DNA of 64,000 bases. Origin: Flammeovirga pacifica. GTDB lineage: Bacteria > Bacteroidota > Bacteroidia > Cytophagales > Flammeovirgaceae. Both the position numbers and the translations under genes were made by a program. Under the pieces are notes generated by a model that saw only the letters and a program-made list of their open reading frames with translations, was not told where the DNA came from and did not search any database. The stretch is taken from positions 3,292,054 through 3,356,053 of the forward strand of contig NZ_JRYR02000001.1 in NCBI RefSeq assembly GCF_000807855.2. Reading direction: 5' to 3'. How positions within the stretch are numbered: position 1 is the stretch's first letter; each line of letters starts with the position of its first letter. Positions 34,670-42,914 of this stretch are shown piece after piece.

Positions 34670-35920
34670 ATGCTTTTCCTTCGACTTTTTTTTGAAAGTT
34701 TTCGCTTCGCAGTTAATGCCTTGAAAGAAAATGTTCTCCGTACTGTACTCTCATTACTTGGAGTTACAGTCGGTATTTTTGCCATCATTGCCATTTTCAC
34801 TTTGGTAGATGCACTCAATAATAGTATTCAATCTAGTTTAGCTGTTTTTGGGAATAATGTGATGTATGTTGGTAAGTGGCCTTTTGCTTTTAATGAACCT
34901 AATTACCCTTGGTGGAAATATTACCGTAGACCTAATCCTAATGTAAAAGAGTATAAATTTATTCAAGAAAATGCAAAGTGGGTAAAGCATGTTGCCATTT
35001 TTGAAGACAAACGAGGGAAAACTATACAATACAAAAATAGTAGTTTCGAAGATGGTCAAATCTTAGGTGCTTCTTTTGAATACAATAAAATCAATACATT
35101 AAATATTGAAAAAGGACGTTACTTTACTAGTAGCGAAATGCAAAAAGGAGTTCAAAATGCCATTATTGGCCATAGTATAGCAGAAGAATTATTTTCTAGA
35201 GAAGACCCAATTGGTAAAACCATCAAAACTCAAGGACAAAAATTTAAAGTGATTGGTGTCTTTGAAAAACAAGGAGAAAGTTTACTGAATACTCCTTCCA
35301 ATGACGAACTAATCATGATTCCCTATTCGGCTTTAGTAAAAATGTATGCTTCCAAGGGAAATTATATTTCTCCTCAATTAATTGTAAAAGGATTTGAAGA
35401 GGATGAGGGAATGGAAGAAATACAAGGGGAATTAAGAGGATTACTCAGAAGAGTTAGAGGAATTCGTCCCAAAGAAGAAGACAATTTTGCTTTAAATAAA
35501 ACTGACGCCATTGCCGATTTTATTGGTACTGTTACAGGAAGTTTAAAAATTGCTGGAGGTGTCATTGGTATGTTCTCCATCTTAGTAGGCGGATTTAGTA
35601 TTGCCAATATTATGTTTGTTTCGGTAAAAGAAAGAACCTCCCAAATAGGTATTCAAAAAGCCTTAGGTGCAAAGAATTATTTCATTCTTTTACAATTCCT
35701 TTGTGAAGCAATGTTCCTTAGTTTCTTTGGTGGAATAATGGGACTTTTACTCGTCTCCTTACTCTCCTTCTTCTCCACAGAAGCATTTGAGATATCGTTA
35801 AACTTTCAAAATTTAATCGTAGGCTTATTTATTTCTGCCGCAGTAGGTATAATTTCGGGTATTGCTCCTGCTATATCAGCTTCGAGAATGGACCCTGTTG
35901 AGGCCATGAGGGCATCATAA
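34670..35920 (+). CDS. MacB/FtsX-like ABC transporter permease
   Basis: The 416-residue inner-membrane protein has the MacB plan: membrane helix 1 (about 24-47, after LKENVLRTVLSLLGVTVG), a periplasmic core (about 50-285), then three helices near 290-315, 340-365 and 380-402. ERTSQIGIQKALGAK precedes helix 3, and the protein ends in the typical MDPVEAMRAS. Such permeases work with a separate ATPase as mechanotransmission pumps or lipoprotein exporters. No ATPase is adjacent, so it must use one encoded elsewhere. The helicase gene starts 18 nt downstream, which suggests co-transcription. Confidence 0.88.
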   Translation: MLFLRLFFESFRFAVNALKENVLRTVLSLLGVTVGIFAIIAIFTLVDALNNSIQSSLAVFGNNVMYVGKWPFAFNEPNYPWWKYYRRPNPNVKEYKFIQENAKWVKHVAIFEDKRGKTIQYKNSSFEDGQILGASFEYNKINTLNIEKGRYFTSSEMQKGVQNAIIGHSIAEELFSREDPIGKTIKTQGQKFKVIGVFEKQGESLLNTPSNDELIMIPYSALVKMYASKGNYISPQLIVKGFEEDEGMEEIQGELRGLLRRVRGIRPKEEDNFALNKTDAIADFIGTVTGSLKIAGGVIGMFSILVGGFSIANIMFVSVKERTSQIGIQKALGAKNYFILLQFLCEAMFLSFFGGIMGLLLVSLLSFFSTEAFEISLNFQNLIVGLFISAAVGIISGIAPAISASRMDPVEAMRAS

Positions 35921-35938
35921 ATTTGATACAATTATAAA

Positions 35939-37345
35939 ATGATCACCCCATCAGAAAGAATTAGTGCACAGTTTCCTTTTGAACCTACCAATGGTCAAAA
36001 GCAACTTTTTGAATTGATGGACCCTTTTCTTCTAGAAACCAATAGGAGGAAAAATACATTTTTATTAAAAGGATATGCAGGTACTGGTAAAACATCTGTT
36101 ATTACAGCCCTGTCTAATATACTCCGTTTTTATAGTTATAAACCTTTACTTTTAGCCCCTACAGGACGGGCAGCAAAAGTGATGTCTTCTTATGCACAAA
36201 GAAAGGCATTTACCATCCATCGTATTATTTATAAGCAGTCAGAAGATCCAGATTCTGGAATGACTCGTTTTGAACGCACAAAAAACAATGCGGTCAATAC
36301 GATTTTTATTGTGGATGAAGCCTCGATGATTGACGATCATTCTTATCCTGGCGGAGAAGGTTTACTTACCTCACTTATCAATTATGTTTTTCAAGAGCCT
36401 AAGGCCAATAATAAATTAATTTTGATTGGGGATGTTGCTCAGCTACCTCCAGTAAAACAAGAAATTAGTCCCGCTCTTGATGAAATATTTCTTCAAAATG
36501 TACATCACTTAAACCTGATTAGCCTTGAACTTACTGAAGTGGTAAGACAAGCTTCCGAATCAGGAATTCTATATAATGCCACACAATTAAGAGATTGTCT
36601 TCAAACAGATCAACAAATTAAGTTCAATACTTCTTCGTTTAAAGACATCTTTAAAATGGGGACAGATAAGTTAGAAGATGGATTACTGTATGGTTATAAT
36701 AAATATGGAACTGAAAATACAGTGATTATTACAAGATCAAACCGTGCCGCCACACAGTACAATCAATACATCAGAAGACAAATTCATTATAGAGAAGATG
36801 AATTAGATGCTGGTGATTATTTAATGATTGTGCGTAACAACTATTTTTGGCTAGACGATGATTCTCCAGCAGGCTTTTTAGCCAATGGTGAATTTATTGA
36901 GGTTTCGAGAGTGGGTGGCATTGAAGAACGCTACGGTCTTAGGTTTTGTGATATAAGATTTAGATTACTCGACTACGAAAACCATCCTGATATAGAAGCT
37001 AAAATTATTTTAGATACACTTCATTCTTTTACTCCTCAATTGGATCAAGAAGAAAATCGATCGTTATTCCAGAAAGTGGTTGAAGATTATGAAAATGTAG
37101 AGAATCCTAAAGCTCGAAACAAAATGATTAGGGAAGATCCTTATCTTAATGCATTGCAAGTAAAATTTGCCTATGCCCTTACCTGTCATAAAGCTCAAGG
37201 CGGGCAATGGGATGCCATTTTTGTCGACTGTGGTTTTCTAAGAGATGATATGATCAACTCTGATTTTGTCCGTTGGCAATATACAGCCATCACGAGAGCA
37301 AAATCAGAATTGTTTTTAATGAATTATCCTAAGAAATTTTTCTAA
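35939..37345 (+). CDS. SF1B DNA helicase, RecD/Dda-like
   Basis: The 468-residue ATPase has Walker A in LLKGYAGTGKTSVI (residue 43 onwards), motif Ia LLLAPTGRAAKVM, Walker B IFIVDEASMID and motif III LILIGDVAQLPPV. A C-terminal UvrD/Viral_helicase-like part has FAYALTCHKAQGGQW (motif V) and RWQYTAITRAKSELFL (motif VI). The layout is a compact RecD/Dda helicase that moves 5' to 3' on single-stranded DNA; the cellular task (repair, replication restart) is inferred from the family. Its stop codon abuts that of the convergent cyclase gene with no spacer. Confidence 0.88.
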   Translation: MITPSERISAQFPFEPTNGQKQLFELMDPFLLETNRRKNTFLLKGYAGTGKTSVITALSNILRFYSYKPLLLAPTGRAAKVMSSYAQRKAFTIHRIIYKQSEDPDSGMTRFERTKNNAVNTIFIVDEASMIDDHSYPGGEGLLTSLINYVFQEPKANNKLILIGDVAQLPPVKQEISPALDEIFLQNVHHLNLISLELTEVVRQASESGILYNATQLRDCLQTDQQIKFNTSSFKDIFKMGTDKLEDGLLYGYNKYGTENTVIITRSNRAATQYNQYIRRQIHYREDELDAGDYLMIVRNNYFWLDDDSPAGFLANGEFIEVSRVGGIEERYGLRFCDIRFRLLDYENHPDIEAKIILDTLHSFTPQLDQEENRSLFQKVVEDYENVENPKARNKMIREDPYLNALQVKFAYALTCHKAQGGQWDAIFVDCGFLRDDMINSDFVRWQYTAITRAKSELFLMNYPKKFF

Positions 37346-38125
37346 TTAATTATCGTTAGACACGCTGTCAAACATGGCAACTACACGTGCTGGTGCTGCA
37401 GAAGCGCCTACAATTTTTAATGGAAAAACAGCTACTTTAAAACCTTGATAAGGTAACGCTCCTAAATTCACTAATTGTTCCATATGGCAATATTCTTTCT
37501 CTTGCCCTACCAAGTGTGCTTCCCAAAATAATTCAGAATTCCCTGTCTCTTTGGCTTTTTCCATCAGATGAGGAAGAGGTAAATCCCAACCCCATGAATC
37601 TATCCCCATCACTTTTATTCCTTTATCAATTAAATAATGAGTAGCCTCTGCACTCATACCTGTCCCTATTTTATGGAAATTCTCGGTCCCATTAAATTTA
37701 TCACGACCCGTCTTAATTAAGACAATCATCCCTTCTTTAATTTCCAATTGATTCTTTAATAAGAACGTTTCGATATCAGCGACTGTAATCGGATCAAAAT
37801 CTTGTTTATGTTCCATATCAATAACTAAACCCTCCCCGTAACACCAATCCAATGGTACTTCATCAATTGTTTTCGCTTTTTTACCTGCTACTGTTGGAGA
37901 ATAATGCCAAGGAGCATCGATGTGAGTGGTAGAATGAACACCCATTTTCTCAATGGTATCATCTGCCCAACCCTCAAATCCTTTAGGAAATAACTTAAAC
38001 GGCAACCCTAAAAGTCGAATCAACCACTTGGCTTTTTTATGCGATTTGTGCTTAATTTTTACACGCATAAACCAAGGGTCTTTTTTATTAAATTGAATTG
38101 GTTTAGAAAGATCTACAATTTTCAT
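37346..38125 (-). CDS. Cyclase family protein (kynurenine-formamidase-like metal hydrolase)
   Basis: The 259-residue protein of the Cyclase/KynB family carries the metal-binding signature HSTTHIDAPWH (residues 64-74), matching HxxTHxDxPxH. Further family tracts are LVIDM, VLIKTGRDKF and GIKVMGIDSWGWD. Members hydrolyse amides or act in catabolic routes. Kynurenine formamidase is one possibility, but without neighbouring tryptophan genes the substrate is open. A basic, hydrophobic insert lies at residues 25-55. Confidence 0.8.
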   Translation of the reverse strand: MKIVDLSKPIQFNKKDPWFMRVKIKHKSHKKAKWLIRLLGLPFKLFPKGFEGWADDTIEKMGVHSTTHIDAPWHYSPTVAGKKAKTIDEVPLDWCYGEGLVIDMEHKQDFDPITVADIETFLLKNQLEIKEGMIVLIKTGRDKFNGTENFHKIGTGMSAEATHYLIDKGIKVMGIDSWGWDLPLPHLMEKAKETGNSELFWEAHLVGQEKEYCHMEQLVNLGALPYQGFKVAVFPLKIVGASAAPARVVAMFDSVSNDN

Positions 38126-38263
38126 AGCTGAGAAACGGTTAGTTAAAAAAATGACTACTAAAAAGTATTTTTCAGCAGTCTATCAGTTTGATCTTTAAAA
38201 GTGTAGCAATAAAAAAGCCAACATGAAGTTGGATAATATGACTTTCGTTTTGTGAGAATTATA

Positions 38264-38326
38264 TAAAAAACTCTAATTCTATCCAATGTTACTATACGGA
38301 AAAAAATTATGAATAGAATTAGAGTT
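38264..38326 (-). terminator. Long-loop terminator of the Bor-like gene
   Basis: A perfect 14-bp stem AACTCTAATTCTAT/ATAGAATTAGAGTT (38270-38283 with 38313-38326) has a 29-nt loop and A7 on the plus strand (U-run for the minus strand). It lies 23 nt past the stop. Confidence 0.75.
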
Positions 38327-38348
38327 AATCTTATTTTTTACCTAAAAA

Positions 38349-38657
38349 TTATTTCTTAGGTACGTAATATTTTGTTTGAGTAGGAGAATAAATCCCAAGT
38401 GTCAAACCTGTAACTAATTGATTTAAAAAACTTTGATTTGTTTTTACCACATAATCCTTTTGACCTTCTGGAAGAAAATCTTGTGGCTTTTGATATGTAT
38501 TATCCAATGGTACTAAACCTAAAATCAAATTGTGATTCCAAGATTTGTTCACTTCTTCTAGTGGTGTAGTCTTTTCAACATTACCTACTAATAGTCTAGT
38601 ATTATAACATGAAGACAAAGAAAATAAAACAAGTAAAGATATAATTAACTTTTTCAT
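38349..38657 (-). CDS. Bor-family lipoprotein
   Basis: The 102-residue protein has a lipoprotein signal (LFSLSSCYN, Cys17). The C-terminal half, with a Val-Val-Lys-Thr turn and FLNQLVTGLTLGIYSPTQTKYY, lines up with the Bor protein of phage lambda (TFVNGLLGFITLGIYTP region), which gives serum resistance in E. coli. Bor homologues are widespread in free-living Bacteroidota without phage context. No phage gene is nearby, so a cellular envelope role is more likely. Confidence 0.8.
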   Translation of the reverse strand: MKKLIISLLVLFSLSSCYNTRLLVGNVEKTTPLEEVNKSWNHNLILGLVPLDNTYQKPQDFLPEGQKDYVVKTNQSFLNQLVTGLTLGIYSPTQTKYYVPKK

Positions 38658-38757
38658 TATAGAATGTATTAAAAAATTAGTTTGCGTATAGTGACTATGA
38701 AGTTATTCTACCCTAATACTTAATTCAAAAAAGCTCATATTAAACAATGTTAAATTG

Positions 38758-38790
38758 TAAAAAAGCCAACCCGAAACGAGTTGGCTTTTT
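38758..38790. terminator. Bidirectional terminator after the acyl-CoA dehydrogenase gene
   Basis: The stem AAAAAGCCAAC/GTTGGCTTTTT (38760-38770 with 38779-38789) has A- and T-runs on both sides. It is about 77 nt past the stop of the minus-strand gene. Confidence 0.88.
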
Positions 38791-38866
38791 CATCATGTAA
38801 CCAAGTATTTAATCGTCCTATTTCATCAATATGAAAATTGATAAAAAGATTTATGTGTAACGCTAA

Positions 38867-40672
38867 TTAAACAACGAAGAAAGGATAAGACTCTTTCTCT
38901 ATAATTTCATCAGCTAATTCACGTCGTAATTCATGTACATTTTCTAAATCGTACTTTGTGAAACGCTTCAAGCCCATCAACATTACTTTTTGTTCGTCGC
39001 CTTTGGCAATACCGCCAATAGCTTCTCTACCAGATGTAGCCACAACTTCTGCTGCTTCTCTGATAAATACCTTAGAAATATTAATTTGATGCTTACAAGC
39101 TTCTTCACCTTTTTCTTCTACCATCTTCTCAGTACGAAGAATAGCAGATTCTGCAGCGTAAATTTGAATCAACATATCCGCAACATTCATCAAAATCTCT
39201 TGTTGATCATTGATTTTTGCTTCGAATACTTGAACAGCTCTACCTGCAACCATCAATGCTGCTTTTTTCAGACGTTTTAAAATGTCTTTTTCAACATTGA
39301 ATAATACCGAAGTATCTATTGTTTCAAATGATGGTACTGAAGTCAATTCTTTTGCTACATCCATTGCTGGAGAAACAATATCTAACTCACCTTTCATAGC
39401 TCGTTTGATCATCATTCCTACCAATAGCATTCTATTGATTTCGTTGGTACCTTCGTAAATTCTTGATATACGAGCATCTCTGTAAGCTCTTTCAACTGGT
39501 GCTTCAGCAGAGAAGCCCATACCACCGTACACCTGAACTGCTTCATCTACACAGAAATCGAGTACTTCTGAACCAAAAACTTTAAGAATAGCGCATTCAA
39601 TAGCGAATTGCTCTACTCCTTTCAATTTTGCCTTTGCTTCATCCATACCACCCACGAGTAGTTCTTCGGTGTGGTCTTCTATATTTTGTCCTGCTCTATA
39701 ACACATCGACTCAATAACATATGTTTTTGTCGACATTTGAGCTAATTTTTGCTTGATTGCTCCGAAGTTAGCAATAGGTTGTTTGAACTGCTTACGCTCT
39801 TTTGCATAAGTAGTTGAATGGTTAATTACTGCACGACATCCTCCTAAAACACCCGCGCCTAATTTTGCACGTCCGATATTTAAAATGTTTACAGCGATTT
39901 TAAAACCATTGCCTCTTTCTGATAACATGTTCTCAGCTGGAACTTTACAATCTGTAAAGAAAACTTGACGAGTAGAAGAACCTTTAATACCTAGTTTTTC
40001 TTCTTCCTCGTTCATTGTTATTCCACCAAAAGATTTCTCTACAATAAATGCAGTGTGGTTTTTATCATCTTCAATTTTTGCGAAAACGATGAACAAGTCT
40101 GCAAAACCTGCATTAGAGATCCACATTTTTTGACCTGTGAGTAAATAATGTGAACCATCTTCTGATAAAACTGCTTTTGTTTTACCTGAGTTGGCATCAG
40201 AACCTGCATCAGGTTCTGTTAAAGCGTAGGCAGCTGCCCATTCGCCTGTAGCTAATAGTGGTAAGTATTTGTCTTTTTGTGCATCAGTACCGTAATACAT
40301 GATTGGTAAAGTACCAATACCTGTATGCGCACCATATGTTGTAGAAAATGAACCTGCTTCACCGAAAACATCGGCAATTAACATCGATGTATTAAAACTC
40401 ATGCCTAAACCTCCTTTTTCTTCAGGAACAGAAATTCCTAAAAGGCCTAATTCACCAGCTTTCTTAAAAATGTTTTCAACTAACTCCCAATCGTGACCAT
40501 CAATTTTTTTGGCATTAGGAGTAATTTCTGTGTCAATAAAATCTTTAGTGGCTTGCGCCATCATTACCTGTTCTTCAGAAAATTCTTCGGGAGTAAAAAT
40601 TTCGTTCGCTTCAGATTCACGAATTAGGAATTCTCCTCCTTTAATTGCTTTCTTATTGGTTACAGTGTTCAT
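38867..40672 (-). CDS. Acyl-CoA dehydrogenase (VLCAD-like, with C-terminal extension)
   Basis: The 601-residue flavoenzyme introduces the first double bond in fatty-acid beta-oxidation. The standard core ends near residue 425: YALTEPDAGSDA, MWISNAGFADLFIVFAK, FAIECAILKVFGSE and the catalytic Glu417 in RIYEGTNEINRML. About 170 further helical residues follow, as in very-long-chain enzymes; a long-chain substrate is therefore likely but not proven. The gene stands alone with an unusually structured upstream region: paired 14-bp sites around a -7 box, and a distant inverted repeat within the leader. Confidence 0.92.
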   Translation of the reverse strand: MNTVTNKKAIKGGEFLIRESEANEIFTPEEFSEEQVMMAQATKDFIDTEITPNAKKIDGHDWELVENIFKKAGELGLLGISVPEEKGGLGMSFNTSMLIADVFGEAGSFSTTYGAHTGIGTLPIMYYGTDAQKDKYLPLLATGEWAAAYALTEPDAGSDANSGKTKAVLSEDGSHYLLTGQKMWISNAGFADLFIVFAKIEDDKNHTAFIVEKSFGGITMNEEEEKLGIKGSSTRQVFFTDCKVPAENMLSERGNGFKIAVNILNIGRAKLGAGVLGGCRAVINHSTTYAKERKQFKQPIANFGAIKQKLAQMSTKTYVIESMCYRAGQNIEDHTEELLVGGMDEAKAKLKGVEQFAIECAILKVFGSEVLDFCVDEAVQVYGGMGFSAEAPVERAYRDARISRIYEGTNEINRMLLVGMMIKRAMKGELDIVSPAMDVAKELTSVPSFETIDTSVLFNVEKDILKRLKKAALMVAGRAVQVFEAKINDQQEILMNVADMLIQIYAAESAILRTEKMVEEKGEEACKHQINISKVFIREAAEVVATSGREAIGGIAKGDEQKVMLMGLKRFTKYDLENVHELRRELADEIIEKESYPFFVV

Positions 40673-40727
40673 AATTCTAAAATGTAATTTTTATAGTGTT
40701 GTTTTCTTTGGTGTTTAAACTTTTGAG

Positions 40728-40772
40728 ATGGTCAAAATAGAGATGACTAGAGAGTTTATCCATTTTGACCAT
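40728..40772. promoter_or_regulatory. 11-bp inverted repeat in the acyl-CoA dehydrogenase leader
   Basis: ATGGTCAAAAT (40728-40738) and ATTTTGACCAT (40762-40772) are perfect reverse complements separated by 23 nt. They could form an mRNA hairpin or two regulator half-sites. A related GTCATTTTGTCAAAAC occurs near 40812-40827. Confidence 0.6.
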
Positions 40773-40874
40773 TTCCAAAAGTGAGCACGTATATGTTTGT
40801 GTTATTTATTGGTCATTTTGTCAAAACGCATATATTATACTGCTTTATAGAAGTGATTATTCACTTATTATTGT

Positions 40875-40930
40875 ATGCAAGCATAACATTCATTTTCAAA
40901 TATATGTAAAAATATTATGCAAGCATAACA
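40875..40930 (-). promoter_or_regulatory. Putative twin operator and promoter of the acyl-CoA dehydrogenase gene
   Basis: The 14-mer ATGCAAGCATAACA occurs at 40875-40888 and again at 40917-40930, exactly 42 bp apart (about four helical turns). Each copy contains the inverted repeat ATGC-AA-GCAT. Between them CAAATATA (40897-40904) reads TATATTTG on the minus strand, a TAnnTTTG -7 box. One copy would lie just downstream of the start point and the other over the -33 region. This arrangement fits a repressor; the regulator is unknown. Confidence 0.6.
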
Positions 40931-41063
40931 AAAAGATAAAAAATGTTGAAATAACGTTTATTTTTCTTCTCAAGTCTATCTGATAACATTAATCACATAA
41001 GAATGATTCTATTATTTATAAGAATCATTTAAATCTATTTTATAATTATGACTTATCTCACTA

Positions 41064-41091
41064 TTGCTGTGCCCTTCGTTATGTATTTTTG
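41064..41091 (+). promoter_or_regulatory. Promoter of the fumarase gene (TTG-N17-TATTTTTG)
   Basis: TTG at 41064-41066 and TATTTTTG at 41084-41091 are separated by 17 nt, matching the Bacteroidota consensus. The predicted start is near 41098, inside the palindromic AAACAC-ATGC-GTGTTT, leaving a leader of about 68 nt. Confidence 0.65.
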
Positions 41092-41165
41092 TAGCACTTA
41101 AACACATGCGTGTTTTAAACAAACAAACAACATCAACATATTAGAATTATAATACACTTAGAATC

Positions 41166-42770
41166 ATGAGCGAATTTTTCTATCAAAAGCCATTTCCATT
41201 AAAAGGAGATGACACAAAGTATAGATTACTTACAAAAGATTACGTATCAACAACTGAAGTTGATGGCCGTAAATTTTTAAAAGTTGATCCAAAAGGTTTA
41301 GAGTTACTATCTCAAGAAGCAATGGCTGATGTGTCTTTCTATTTAAGAACAGCACACTTAGAAAAAGTAGCTAAAATCTTGGAAGACCCAGAGGCATCAG
41401 ATAACGATCGTTTCGTAGCACGTACATTATTAGAAAATGCTGCTGTAGCTGCAGAAGGTCAATTACCTTCTTGTCAAGATACAGGTACAGCAATTGTAAT
41501 GGGTAAAAAAGGTGAAAGCGTTATTACAGGAGCTAACGATGCGGAGCACTTGTCTCGTGGTATCTACGAAACATATAAAGAAAGAAATTTACGTTATTCT
41601 CAAGTAGTGCCATTAAGCATGACTGAGGAGAAAAACACGGGAACTAACCTTCCTGCTCAAATAGATATTTACTCTGAACAAGGTAACTCATATGAGTTCT
41701 TGTTTATGGCTAAAGGTGGTGGATCTGCCAATAAAACTTTCTTGTACCAACAAACTAAGGCTTTATTGAATGACGAAAGTTTAACTGCCTTCGTTAAAGA
41801 AAAATTGAAGTCGATTGGTACAGCAGCTTGCCCTCCATATCACTTAGCATTTGTGGTTGGTGGTACTTCTGCTGAAGCTAACATGGCTACAGTGAAAAAA
41901 GCATCTGCAGGATATTATGACAACCTACCTACAGAAGGTAACATGGGTGGTCAAGCATTCCGTGATGTTGAATGGGAAAAGAAAATCCAAAAAATCTGTC
42001 AGGAAAGTTTGATTGGTGCTCAATTCGGTGGTAAATACTTTACACATGATGTAAAAGTGATTCGTTTACCTCGTCACGCTGCTTCATGCCCGGTGGGTAT
42101 TGGTGTTTCTTGCTCTGCAGATAGAAATATCAAAGCAAAAATTAACGAAGATGGTATCTGGTTAGAAGAATTAGAAAGAAATCCTCGTCGATTAATTCCA
42201 ACTGAATCAACTGCTATGGCTGATCCTATCGATATTGATTTGGACAGACCAATGGAGGAGGTATTAGCTGAATTGACTAAATACCCTATCAAAACTCGTT
42301 TGAACTTAAAAGGTACTTTGATTGTAGCTCGTGATATTGCTCACGCTCGTATCAAAGAAATGTTGGACAAAGGCGAAGAAATGCCAGAGTACTTCAAAAA
42401 CCACCCAATATATTATGCAGGTCCTGCAAAAACTCCAGAAGGAATGCCTTCAGGATCATTCGGACCTACAACTGCTGGTAGAATGGACCCATATGTTGGA
42501 CCATTCCAAGCAAAACGTGGTTCTATGATTATGCTTGCTAAAGGTAACCGTTCACAACAAGTAACTGATGCTTGTAACGAACACGGTGGATTCTACTTAG
42601 GATCGATCGGTGGCCCTGCTGCAATTTTAGCAAAAGAAAATATTAAATCTGTTGAAGTAGTTGACTTTGAAGAATTAGGAATGGAAGCGGTTCGTAAAAT
42701 CGAAATCGTAAACTTCCCTGCCTTCATTATTGTTGACGACAAAGGAAACGATTTCTTTGCTGAACTTTAA
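41166..42770 (+). CDS. Class I (iron-sulfur) fumarate hydratase
   Basis: The 534-residue enzyme of the TCA cycle interconverts fumarate and malate. The three [4Fe-4S] ligands are visible: Cys103 in [10 protein letters not shown], Cys222 in [16 protein letters not shown] and Cys316 in [11 protein letters not shown]. The C-terminal beta domain shows [17 protein letters not shown] and a Gly-rich [14 protein letters not shown]. The single-chain layout is that of FumA/FumB rather than the two-subunit type. Oxygen-sensitive clusters make this form sensitive to oxidative stress. It is monocistronic, with a full promoter and a strong terminator. Confidence 0.95.
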   Translation: MSEFFYQKPFPLKGDDTKYRLLTKDYVSTTEVDGRKFLKVDPKGLELLSQEAMADVSFYLRTAHLEKVAKILEDPEASDNDRFVARTLLENAAVAAEGQLPSCQDTGTAIVMGKKGESVITGANDAEHLSRGIYETYKERNLRYSQVVPLSMTEEKNTGTNLPAQIDIYSEQGNSYEFLFMAKGGGSANKTFLYQQTKALLNDESLTAFVKEKLKSIGTAACPPYHLAFVVGGTSAEANMATVKKASAGYYDNLPTEGNMGGQAFRDVEWEKKIQKICQESLIGAQFGGKYFTHDVKVIRLPRHAASCPVGIGVSCSADRNIKAKINEDGIWLEELERNPRRLIPTESTAMADPIDIDLDRPMEEVLAELTKYPIKTRLNLKGTLIVARDIAHARIKEMLDKGEEMPEYFKNHPIYYAGPAKTPEGMPSGSFGPTTAGRMDPYVGPFQAKRGSMIMLAKGNRSQQVTDACNEHGGFYLGSIGGPAAILAKENIKSVEVVDFEELGMEAVRKIEIVNFPAFIIVDDKGNDFFAEL

Positions 42771-42804
42771 TATGCACTAGCAATTCGATAGATTTCAAAA
42801 AATT

Positions 42805-42839
42805 AATCCCTCATGACTTCGGTGATGAGGGATTTTTTT
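42805..42839 (+). terminator. Terminator of the fumarase gene
   Basis: A perfect 10-bp stem AATCCCTCAT/ATGAGGGATT (42805-42814 with 42825-42834) has a 10-nt loop containing CTTCGG, followed by T7. Confidence 0.92.
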
Positions 42840-42914
42840 ATTTAAAATTACTACCAATCAAATAGTTGATGGGTCAAATTGATAGAAACTAAAATTCACT
42901 TCAACATTTGTATC

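Larger units (their letters stand above)
40673..41165. other. Divergent control region between acyl-CoA dehydrogenase and fumarase
   Basis: This 493-nt stretch has no credible gene. It contains, left to right, an 11-bp inverted repeat (40728-40772), two identical 14-bp sites around a minus-strand -7 box (40875-40930), a full plus-strand promoter (41064-41091) and a palindrome at its start site (41098-41118). The small frame at 40765-40983 is an accidental read-through of these elements. Confidence 0.7.

Noticed and set aside
38349-38657. Bor-like gene as evidence of a prophage
   Set aside because: No other phage-type gene, integrase or attachment site is present; Bor homologues are common in Bacteroidota chromosomes.
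40765-40983. 72-codon plus-strand frame between acyl-CoA dehydrogenase and fumarase
   Set aside because: It runs across the twin 14-bp sites (its CKHN repeats are just their translation) and the -7 box, has no family-like sequence, and ends before the fumarase promoter.
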